NCBI GenBank assembly: GCA_049840595.1
Contig: JASGKO010000026.1
Coordinates: 9,679 to 73,678 of the forward strand
Reading direction: 5' to 3'
Source of the DNA: JASGKO01 sp049840595
Lineage (GTDB): Bacteria > Verrucomicrobiota > Verrucomicrobiia > Chthoniobacterales > Chthoniobacteraceae
Length of the DNA: 64,000 bases
The notes under the pieces are model-generated. The model had not been told where the DNA came from. It saw nothing but the letters and a program-made list of their open reading frames with translations, and searched no databases. The position numbers and the translations under genes were made by a program. Shown piece by piece: positions 49,401-56,725 of this stretch; within the stretch, counting starts at the first letter, position 1, and every line of letters starts with the position of its first letter.

Positions 49401-49452
49401 GTCGCGACTGGCGATGCAACAGGTGAGCGGGGATTTCGGGGAGCGGTTTCAT
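46441..49452 (-). CDS. Large DUF4175-type membrane protein with GQQ collagen-like repeat
   Basis: 1003 residues from ATG 49452. Three helices near residues 20-170 (LWPLVVLIAGLGFTLALSW, LWTGGLGLTLLATALTWWL, LAILGTLVAVLLLSHFITLL), a beta domain (LELQVSVNGEPKPSIPIPLE), then a long Gln/Ala coiled coil ~350-740. After about 20 GQQ triplets (47098-47281) the tail is acidic and conserved (DDLRGKFERDLVDDLRVSAI, KSHVVYLRDVSNSLDGVIQL). DUF4175-type proteins sit between BatA and vWA genes in these operons and may scaffold the complex. Its stop overlaps the next start by 4 bases. The repeat length is likely variable between strains. Confidence 0.78.
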   Translation of the reverse strand: MKPLPEIPAHLLHRQSRRTRFLWPLVVLIAGLGFTLALSWHEHFSWAKLETWGRLPWLWTGGLGLTLLATALTWWLRRKPLLHSAQSLDTRLVAKNRLETLASLQDDAGAIANAQREETAEFISKAGIQSRDSLLAILGTLVAVLLLSHFITLLSWTRPWTSTPVAAATPSPTPKPAEAPKASITWKTPKSEIKATQIEEVPLQALANSQSGLKNLELQVSVNGEPKPSIPIPLEALKEAGSHPIKTSMDLDQLEVQPFDVVSYNLSAQRISNQQLPPVVSPVQFVEIKPFRDDVREGPGGTGQPSFGMIVALKAAQLRLLKENFVLAHTDLAKTNPAWKKENDRVGNQQSILEKKTGEVIQQMITDGMPAEVVDLITQAQPLMAAAADKIQHTQNQPALNPQGKSLALITEVEKFVIKMAAKNGSSRKGPRSPDDPFEKQKQMELKQRFATKAGELELLAAEEQKIANELSQPEANASASPTPSATPAGTPDPNQIEGSVTARQTQISQRLAALVNGDSFVADAAKHLENGQQQADQALQQLDANDRQAAQEPAAVAAREMKLALDAINKAGEQAANEKLADALNALNQASQQARSAPEKKTDDEARQQAQQAENQTAQTAQDLANLAQQQQENGSEKAAQELMQMAKAMNAEDVKKLLNQLKDTPRDASKAGAAADKLQDLANHAAMARQSSPMTPEQIAQVLDRLERDQANLQRLAQMRPRGQQGQQGQQGQQGQQGQQGQQGQQGQQGQQGQQGQQGQQGQQGQQGQQGQQGQQGQQGQQGQAPGNGSGNDSQPDANAQNAQSQGRGKGQGKDGPNGEGEATRGNHGDSLGNTGDTSTSELSYGEIPKGRPNQQYKDTTPDRAPEHIPMTDDLRGKFERDLVDDLRVSAIDVNSIAPSAPSVTRLNQLIQSQPLTADNEKSHVVYLRDVSNSLDGVIQLLRNRLNESRRQHLLTDQNPDQAPPAYRPAVSDYFEQLSKDYQAAPSNEAPESSPSPEAKP
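47098..47281 (-). repeat. Tandem 9-bp coding repeat (about 20 units)
   Basis: TTGGCCTTG on the + strand (CAAGGCCAA on the coding strand) is repeated about 20 times; the left end carries diverged units (CTGGCCTTG, CTGTTGGCC). It encodes GQQ triplets, a collagen-like Gly-X-Y stretch. The near-identical right part shows recent expansion by replication slippage. It stays in frame because the unit is nine bases. Confidence 0.95.
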
Positions 49453-49454
49453 GG

Positions 49455-51395
49455 TTACATGGCGGTGCGGTTGGCGAGCGCGAGTTCGGCGAGGATGGCG
49501 AGGCCGCAAATGGCCAGCACCCACCACCACAGACGCTGCTGGTTTTCCGAAGTCTCGTCGCTCAGCGAGACGATCGGCGCCGGTTGGGCTTGGGGGTGGG
49601 AAGCGGGCGATTGGAGGCGGTCCAGTTGGTCGGGATTCTGCATCGGCGTGAGGTCCGACTCCCCGGCGGGTGGATTCACGGCATAGATGGTGGATTTGCC
49701 ATCGCTCACAAATTCATACAGCCCGGGCACCGCGGGGCGCACGCTGTCCGCGACGGACAGGTCCTTTTGCGGCTCCAGCGCGTCGATCGCTTTCCACGCT
49801 CCCTTGCCGTGGAGCGGGATCGTGTCGCCGATCTTCCATTCGCTGCGCACGGCGTTGAACGAGCCCAGCCAGCGCACCGCCTGGTGCACGAACGGAACGA
49901 ACGTGGGGAGCGCGGGCCAGTTGGTGGCCTCGCGGGTCGGCGGGAATCCGGCAATCAGCATCCGACGTCCCTTGTCGCTCCACTCCGCGATCGCGGTCTC
50001 GCCATCCGGCCAGCTTGCCAGCGGCGTGAGCGCGCCGCCCTGGAGGTTGAAGCCATGCGTGAATTCGATGTCGAGCAATGGGAGCAGGCTCTGCCCCGAG
50101 AAGGCTGCAAGCGCCGGATGGTCCGGATCCCAGTCGCGCAGATGCTCCGGATCGTCCGGCGTCGCGCGCTCGGCGATCTGCACCCCGTGCGCCTGCAGCC
50201 ACGCGGTTTGTCCGGCTGAACCATCGACAAAGACCCACACCGCCCCGTTGTCTTGAAAGAAGCGATTGAGCGCCTCGACCGCCGGTGGGTTGAAGGTGGC
50301 CGCATCGCGCAGAATCGCCACCGCGCCGCGCGGCCAGTCGGTCCCGGGCAGGGGCGACGGTTCGAAGCCACCGGTTGCGAGTCGCGAGGTTGCTTTGAGC
50401 GCGTGGGTGAGAAAATCCGTCGTCGCACTGGCATCGAGCAGCACCTGGCCCGCCGCCGGTTTTTCGCTGGAAATCCACGCCACGTCGTCGCCGGGCAGGT
50501 CGTCGGCATCGAGTGCCACTCGCACGCCGCGCGCGTTCAGCTCGGCGGGCAGCGCGATGGTCACGTGATTGTCGCCCACTTCCAGCGCGACGGTTTGCTG
50601 GCCCAGCTTCTGGCCATTGCTGGTGACGGTCAGTTGCCGCTGGTCGCGTAGCGGCTGGAATTGCCGAATCGTGGCCAGCAACTGGTTGTGTTTCCCATCC
50701 GCCGGCCAGGTGAGCGCGGTGATCGCGGCCTGGCGCCGCACGTCGGAAGCCGGGGCTGGGAAAACGACCTGCACGCCGGCTGGTAGGTGCTGGTTGAAGT
50801 CGGTGCCCTGCCAGCCGGTCTGCTGTTCATCGGCCATCCAGAAGAGCGTCTTTTCTCCGCCCGGCGTGGCCGCGAGCGATTCGGAGGCCATTTGCAGCGC
50901 CGGGCCGTAGTGCGTGCCCTCGTAGCCCGGGGTCGCCGCCTGCAGGGCCGCGCGGACCCGCCCGAGGTCGTCGGTCATCGGCACCAGCCACGCGGGATGC
51001 GGCTGCATGAGCAGGAGCGCCGCCTGGTCGCCGGAACCCAGGCCTTCGAGCTGATGCAGCGCCAGCTCGCGCAAGGTATCCCAGCGTCCGGTCGCCTGCA
51101 TGCTCATCGAGTTGTCCACCGCGACGAGCAGCACGTGCCGATGCGCGGTGCCCTGGTTGATCCAGAACGGACGGGCAAACGCCGCCGCCAGCAGCGCGAT
51201 CACCAGGCAGCGCAGCAGCAGGGTAATGAGCCGGCGCAGGCGATGCTTGCGCGTATCGTGAATCGCCGTCTCCCCAAGCAGCCGCAGTGAGGGGAAATGC
51301 ACCACCGTCTTCGGTTTGCTGCGCAGGAAGTGCAGCAGCACCGGCAGGCCGATCGCGAGCCCCGCCGCGAGAAACCCGGGGAAAAGCCAGTTCAT
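49455..51395 (-). CDS. BatA-type von Willebrand membrane protein
   Basis: 646 residues from ATG 51395, which overlaps the DUF58 stop. N-terminal BatA region (NWLFPGFLAAGLAIGLPVLL, HFLRSKPKTVVHFPSLRLLG), a second helix (LITLLLRCLVIALLAAAFAR), then a vWA domain with MIDAS in VLLVAVDNSMSMQATG. The long C-terminal part (~200-600) is beta-rich with a glutamine-amidotransferase-like segment, ending in a third helix (WVLAICGLAILAELALAN). In aerotolerance-type operons BatA and MoxR work together in assembling or folding envelope proteins; the exact substrate is unknown. It is 2 bases from the next gene. Confidence 0.85.
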   Translation of the reverse strand: MNWLFPGFLAAGLAIGLPVLLHFLRSKPKTVVHFPSLRLLGETAIHDTRKHRLRRLITLLLRCLVIALLAAAFARPFWINQGTAHRHVLLVAVDNSMSMQATGRWDTLRELALHQLEGLGSGDQAALLLMQPHPAWLVPMTDDLGRVRAALQAATPGYEGTHYGPALQMASESLAATPGGEKTLFWMADEQQTGWQGTDFNQHLPAGVQVVFPAPASDVRRQAAITALTWPADGKHNQLLATIRQFQPLRDQRQLTVTSNGQKLGQQTVALEVGDNHVTIALPAELNARGVRVALDADDLPGDDVAWISSEKPAAGQVLLDASATTDFLTHALKATSRLATGGFEPSPLPGTDWPRGAVAILRDAATFNPPAVEALNRFFQDNGAVWVFVDGSAGQTAWLQAHGVQIAERATPDDPEHLRDWDPDHPALAAFSGQSLLPLLDIEFTHGFNLQGGALTPLASWPDGETAIAEWSDKGRRMLIAGFPPTREATNWPALPTFVPFVHQAVRWLGSFNAVRSEWKIGDTIPLHGKGAWKAIDALEPQKDLSVADSVRPAVPGLYEFVSDGKSTIYAVNPPAGESDLTPMQNPDQLDRLQSPASHPQAQPAPIVSLSDETSENQQRLWWWVLAICGLAILAELALANRTAM

Positions 51396-52360
51396 CGGCA
51401 CCGCTCCTTTCGCTGGGCCAGGTATTGGGCAAGCGCTTCAAACGGCGGACGGTCGGTGCGCAGTCGCACGATTTCCCCGCCCGCTTCATGGAACAGGTCG
51501 TCGAGTTCCGCGCAGTATTTCTCGAAGCGCTCCAGATAACCTTTCCGCGCGGCCGCAGCGTCGAGCCTGATCTGTTGCCCACTTTCCAAATCGACGAAAA
51601 AGCCGCCGTGATCGAGATCGAAGTCCACTTCCACCGGATCGAGCACATGCAGCCCAATCAGATCGTGATGATCGTAGCGCAGCCGCTGGAGGGCTGCTTC
51701 CAGGCGCGGTGTTTCCTCGTAAAAATCGCTGGCGATCGCGACCAGTGAACGCGCGGGAATGATCTCCGCCAGGTCTTCCAGCGCCTTCGCCAGCGAGGCC
51801 CGCCCGGTCGGCGCAACTCCCTGCATGCGTCCGACGAAAGTCCGCCAATGGGGGATCGAGCAACGGGCGCGCAGAAAGTCGCCCAAGTCCGGCCCGGCCA
51901 GCCCGAGCCCGAAGGCATCGCCCTGCCGGTGTGCCAGCGAGGCCATCGCCGCGAGCGTGATCCGGGCAAATTCGATCTTTCGCAGCCGGTCGGGTCGCGC
52001 GGTGTAATTCATCGAGGCACTGGTATCGAGCACGACGAAGACGCGGAGCTGCGTTTCCTCCTCGTATTGTTTCACGTGCAGCCGGTCGGTCCCGCCGAAA
52101 AGCCGCCAGTCCACCCGCCGTAAATCGTCGCCGTGCTGGTAGTCGCGGTATTCGGCAAATTCCACCGAGGACCCTTTCTGCGGGCTGCGATGCTTGCCGG
52201 AAAGAAACCCCTCGACCAGATAGCGCGCCTGCAGATCCAGGGACGGCAACTCGGCCAGCAGCCGGAGGTCCAGCGCGGGGAGCGGCATCCCGCCGGTCCG
52301 TTCATTCCGGCGGGGAAGGGGCGGCGGTCGTTGCGGGAGAGGTGGAGGAATCGCGCTCAC
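51392..52360 (-). CDS. DUF58 domain protein (vWA-like)
   Basis: 322 residues from a GTG at 52360 that overlaps the MoxR stop; an ATG at 52288 is the alternative. A short Pro-rich head (SAIPPPLPQRPPPLPRR) leads to the DUF58 motifs: SSVEFAEYRDYQHGDDLRRV, then WRLFGGTDRLHVKQYEEETQ and the vWA strand VFVVLDTSASMNYT with MIDAS residues. DUF58 proteins are the constant partner of MoxR ATPases and likely a substrate or adaptor. There is no membrane helix, so it is cytoplasmic, whereas the following BatA is anchored. Confidence 0.9.
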   Translation of the reverse strand: MSAIPPPLPQRPPPLPRRNERTGGMPLPALDLRLLAELPSLDLQARYLVEGFLSGKHRSPQKGSSVEFAEYRDYQHGDDLRRVDWRLFGGTDRLHVKQYEEETQLRVFVVLDTSASMNYTARPDRLRKIEFARITLAAMASLAHRQGDAFGLGLAGPDLGDFLRARCSIPHWRTFVGRMQGVAPTGRASLAKALEDLAEIIPARSLVAIASDFYEETPRLEAALQRLRYDHHDLIGLHVLDPVEVDFDLDHGGFFVDLESGQQIRLDAAAARKGYLERFEKYCAELDDLFHEAGGEIVRLRTDRPPFEALAQYLAQRKERCR

Positions 52361-53376
52361 CGGACGGTCTTGAGCAGATTGTCGATGATCGTGTCGGCGG
52401 TCTGATGATCCGCCTCGGCGCGGTAGTTCGTGATCAGGCGGTGGCGCAGCACGAGCTTGGCCGCGCGCTGGACGTCCTCGCGGGCGACGTTGAACCGGCC
52501 ATCGAGCACCGCGAACGCCTTGCCCGCGAGTGCGAGATACTGCGAGGCCCGCGGACCGGCGCCCCATTGGACGTAGCGCTTGATGAAATCGGGCGACTTC
52601 GTTCCAGCCGGGCGCGTCGCATGCACGAGCGAGACTGCGTATTCCGCCACCGATTGCGGCACCGGTACCTGCCGCACCGCCCGCTGCAGCGCGATCATTT
52701 CGTCGCCGGTCCAGATTTTCTTGAGCGTGAGGTTGGTATCGGTCGTGGTCTCGAGCAGGATGCGCACCTCCTCTTCGTGCGAGGGATAATCCACCCGCAG
52801 ATTGAACATAAAACGGTCGAGTTGTGCCTCGGGGAGCGGATAGGTGCCCTCCTGCTCAATCGGGTTTTGCGTCGCGAGGACGAAGAAGGGCGAGGGCAGT
52901 GGATAGGTGCGGCCCGCGACGGTGACGTGCCGCTCCTGCATCGCCTCCAGCAACGCGGCTTGGGTCTTTGGCGGGGTGCGGTTGATTTCATCCGCCAGCA
53001 ACAGGCTCGCAAAAATGGGGCCCTGCACGAAGCGGAATTCCCGGCGGCCATCCTGCGTTTCCTCGATGATCTCGGTGCCGGTGATGTCGCTCGGCATCAG
53101 GTCGGGCGTGAACTGGATGCGCTGGAACTTCAGGTCGAGAATCTCGGCCAGGCTGCGCACCAGCAGCGTCTTGGCCAGCCCGGGCACGCCGATCATCAGC
53201 ACGTGCCCCTGCACCGCCAGCGCCACGAACAGATCCTGGATGACCTCCCGCTGCCCGACGATCTTACGGCCGAGTTCCGTCGCGAGTTGCTGGTAGCGGG
53301 CAGGGACGCTGCGCAAAATCTCTACATCGGCTTCGCTGGAGGTGGCGGCGGGCGGGTTGATCGTAGTGCTGTTCAT
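52357..53376 (-). CDS. MoxR-family AAA+ ATPase
   Basis: 339 residues. AAA_3 domain with Walker A MIGVPGLAKT (residues 61-70), Walker B LLLADEINRTPPKTQAALLE, sensor FVLATQNPIEQEGTYPLPEA and RFMFNLRVDYP; the C-terminal lid ends at TIIDNLLKTVR. MoxR ATPases act as chaperones in maturing protein complexes together with vWA proteins. Here it is second in the operon, 12 bases after the caspase-like/transglutaminase gene and overlapping DUF58 by 4 bases. All catalytic motifs are intact. Confidence 0.95.
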   Translation of the reverse strand: MNSTTINPPAATSSEADVEILRSVPARYQQLATELGRKIVGQREVIQDLFVALAVQGHVLMIGVPGLAKTLLVRSLAEILDLKFQRIQFTPDLMPSDITGTEIIEETQDGRREFRFVQGPIFASLLLADEINRTPPKTQAALLEAMQERHVTVAGRTYPLPSPFFVLATQNPIEQEGTYPLPEAQLDRFMFNLRVDYPSHEEEVRILLETTTDTNLTLKKIWTGDEMIALQRAVRQVPVPQSVAEYAVSLVHATRPAGTKSPDFIKRYVQWGAGPRASQYLALAGKAFAVLDGRFNVAREDVQRAAKLVLRHRLITNYRAEADHQTADTIIDNLLKTVR

Positions 53377-53388
53377 AGGTGGGTTTTT

Positions 53389-55981
53389 CTAACGGGCAAG
53401 TGCAGTGCCCCAATCGCGCAACGCGCGGCGCAGGGCGGTGTAATCGGCGGTGGCGACCAGTCCCTGGGCGAGATTCAGGCGGGCGGTGCGGCGGAAGGTA
53501 TGCTCATCCACGTGCTCCCATTCCACGCTCAGTTGTTCGCCGGCGACCTCGGTGTGAAAGGCGGCGGGCAGATCTTTCGGCGCCTCGTGATCGTAGTGCA
53601 GCGTGATGGTTTGCGTGAAGCGCATCGGCTGGCCGTCGTTGAGCAGCATTGGGCGGTTGCGCGTCGGGGCGGCCAGTGCGCCAACCACACCCTCGCCGAC
53701 CCGCGGCAGGTTCGCGATGTCGCCGGTGACTTCCGCCTGCAACCGCATCGGCTGCCCCTGCACGCTGGCGTCGCTCACCTGCACCTGGGAAAATTCGGCC
53801 AGCGGCCACAGCGCGTTGAAGGCCTGGAAAAGCTGGACCTGACGCTGGACTGGCGCGAGTCCGCGATATTCCCGGCGCAGCGCATCCTCGGCAAAGCCGG
53901 TGCCCACGCGCTTCACTTCTCCGCTCCACGTCCCATTGGCATCCTGGCGCAGTGTCCAGTCGTCGTGAATTTCCGAAGTGCTCGACTGGTCGGTCTTCAC
54001 GGTTTTGAACTCCGCCTTGTCATCGCTGAAGACCAGCCCGGCCCGGCCGTAATCGCCCGGCGGCACGGAGCCGAAGGGGGTCACACTGTCCGTGGTATCG
54101 AGCCACAGGTCATTCGGCTGGCCTTCCTTCGCCGCCGCCGGAACGAACGCAATCGCGTGATTGAACTGCCAGCTCGGGAAATTGACGTTCGTATAGGCGA
54201 AGCGGTTGAGCAGGACGAAATGGGCATCGATGCCCTGGCTGCGCAGCAGGGCGGAGACGAGGTTCGCCTTGTCCTTGCAATCGCCGTAGCGGTTCGCCAG
54301 CACCTGCGCGGGGGTTCGCGGACGGAATCCCTGCACGCCCATTTCGATCGCCACGTAGCGCAGGGCGGAGACGAATTCAAAGTCGCGCTGGATCTTTTCC
54401 ATGCGGGTCTTTGCACCCTCGGCCAGCTTCTTGCCCATCGTGCGCACCGAGTCGTCAATCACGTCAGATCCCTGGGCCAGCCGGCGGTACCAGGCGGCGA
54501 ATTCGTCCCACGAGGGCAGCGAACTCACTTCGAGGTATCCCATCCATTGCTCGGCGGGCGGATCGCCCGGCAGATGCGCGGCGGAAGGGATGAGCCCCAA
54601 TTCCCAACGCGAAATTTTGCGCCCGGCCTCCGCGCTTTCCACGGGAGCGGCCGGTGAGCCCGTTCAATTGCACGTGGAAGGTCGGCTTTTCCGGCACGCG
54701 CACTTCGAGCGAGGTCTTGAGCACCGGCACGCTCTGCTGGATGGGGAAGGACTCGGAGACCTGCGGGATGCTGGAATCCAGCATCTGCAACGTGCGATAG
54801 GCGATCTCAATCACGCATCCGGCATGCGCGTCGGGTAAAAAGATCATGCCCTCGCCTGCGGATTGGCCGGACTCCGGGTCAATCGATTCGTGCAGCTTGG
54901 CCGGATTGAAGATGGTCGAACTGCCATCGGGATTGATTACCCGGGCTTTGATCAGCTTGGTTGTAACGACCGGGGCCGATTGCGGGAGAAAGCAGTTCGC
55001 CCAGTCCTGCACCGCCTCCTCACGCGGCACATACACGCGGTAGGCGACGTCCCGCTCCGTCATCCGGTCTGCGCGCACGGTGAACCCAATCTGCTGCTCC
55101 AGCATGATCGCGGCGTCGCCCTCCGGGTTGGGCGTTTTTTGCGCGTCGGCGATGAGCTTGCGTGTCTCGTCGCTGGCGGGCTGCTTTTCCCACATCGCAT
55201 TGGGATCATGCGGCTTGATCGTGAGCTGCGAGAGATCCACCTGCCCGCCCTTGTCGCTGGAACTGCTGGCCGTCGTCGTCGGGTCTTTGACCGAAAGGTC
55301 CACCCCGAAGGGCGGCTCCAGAATCGTGCCCGTGGTGGCATCCGCGAGGCGGGCATGCTCGGTCTGGGCCAGGCTGTTGGTTTTGTATTGGTCTTCCGTC
55401 AGCGTGGCCGCGCGAGCGGCGATGCGGGCGAAGGACGCCTTCGGGTTTTCGCCAAAGGCTTCGATCCATTCGTCGGGAAAGCGGGGTTGATCGTCCTCGT
55501 CCTGGCCCTTGGTCGCGGTGAGTACATTGCGGTTGGAGCTTTGCAGCGGGGTGAGGAAGCCGCCGCTGGAGTTGGTGGCGATGAAGACATACTGGCGCGC
55601 GGGAATGGCCGCCAGCGCGGTCTTCAAATCCGAGGCCGTCAGCCGCGGGCCACTGATTTGAAAGGCCGCTTCGTCGTTATCGACGGTGCCGGAGTGCCCA
55701 TAGAGCACGAGCCAGAATTCGTCGTCCTTCGCGCTGGACTGGGCCGCCTGCAGAGCTTGCAGGATCGCGTCGCGGTTCACCTTGCCCGGGAGCGTGACGA
55801 TATTCTCCTGCGGAAAGCCGCGCTCGACGAGCAGCCGCTTGGTTTCCCCGGCGAGGCGCTGGAATTCTTCCGTGTCTTCCGGGGAGGCCGCGAGGCCGGT
55901 GACGATGAGAGCTCTGGAGGCGGCGTGCAGCGTCATGCATACCGCCAGGAATAGACCGAGGCTGAAGGAAACCTGTTTCAT
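53389..55981 (-). CDS. Caspase-like + DUF3857 + transglutaminase exported protein, one frameshift
   Basis: About 863 residues after an extra base near 54651 is removed; start ATG 55981. Signal peptide (FSLGLFLAVCMTLHAASRA). Residues ~23-180 resemble caspase/C13-type peptidases (LIVTGLAASPEDTEEFQRL, FWLVLYGHSGTVDNDEAAF), but the strand that should hold the catalytic Cys reads QYVFIATNSSGGFLTP, so it is probably inactive. A DUF3857 region follows (VYVPREEAVQDWANCFLPQS). Then a transglutaminase-like domain with Cys in LANRYGDCKDKANLVSAL, His in WQFNHAIAFVP and Asp in LWLDTTDS, whose triad is intact. First gene of the MoxR operon; probably periplasmic. Confidence 0.8.
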
Positions 55982-56067
55982 ACACCGTAGGGGCCAGTGG
56001 CCCGACATCTATTGCAAGCACGCCAGTTTGCAAGGCGAATCGGTAATTCTGAAACGGTTTACCCTAT

Positions 56068-56704
56068 TTATCCAAGCACCGGGCCGCGCCGACGGGCCGC
56101 TGCGAGCAGGCCAACCCCGCCCGCCAGCGTGAGTAATCCTGTTCCCGGTTCCGGCACCACATTGATCGTGTAGGTGGCCACCGGCAGCGTGTTGTCGTTG
56201 AAACTGGAGTCGGTAACGATGGAACTCTTGGGTAGCACGCTGGTGGTTTCGAGCGTGTAGGTACCGGTCGCGGCGCCGCTCAGGGTGAAAGTGATATCGG
56301 CGATGGTGTAGGTCCCGGCGGCAAGGTTGGAGCCATCGGAAGTGGTCGCGCCGAGATCGTGGGTATTGCTCAGGAAGCCCGAAGCGGAGCCGGAGGAAGA
56401 AGTAAAGGTTTCCGATGAGGAGACGGTGGAATTGGCATCGGTAAAGGTAAGGTAGGTGATGCTGGTAATGGAGAGGGCCGAAGCGAGGCCGCTCGAAGAT
56501 TTCAAACCAATAGGATAGGCCGGGTGAGGTGTAACCGCTGTAGGTGAGGTTGATCGCCAGGGTGAAGCTGCTGCTGCTGGAATAGGTGCCCGAGGTCGAG
56601 GTGCCGCCACCCGCGCCGAGGTCGTCGAGGGTGATCGCCTGGGCGGCGAACAGCGATGAGGAGGCGAGGGCGGTGAGCGCGAGCGTGAGGATGGTGGTTT
56701 TCAT
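56068..56704 (-). CDS. PEP-CTERM exported protein, one frameshift
   Basis: About 211 residues after one extra T near 56498 is removed (WFEIFER becomes WFEISSGLAS). Signal peptide 1-23 (TTILTLALTALASSSLFAAQ). The body is Ser/Thr-rich and beta-like without enzyme motifs. The C-terminus is a PEP-CTERM sorting tag: VPEPGTGLLTLAGGVGLLAA followed by an Arg cluster (ARRRGPVLG). Such proteins are processed by exosortase and sent to the exopolysaccharide-associated surface. No exosortase is in the window. It lies 22 bases after the DUF3500-Ig-dockerin gene on the same strand. Confidence 0.8.
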
Positions 56705-56725
56705 GGTGATTGGTGGTGGATTTTT

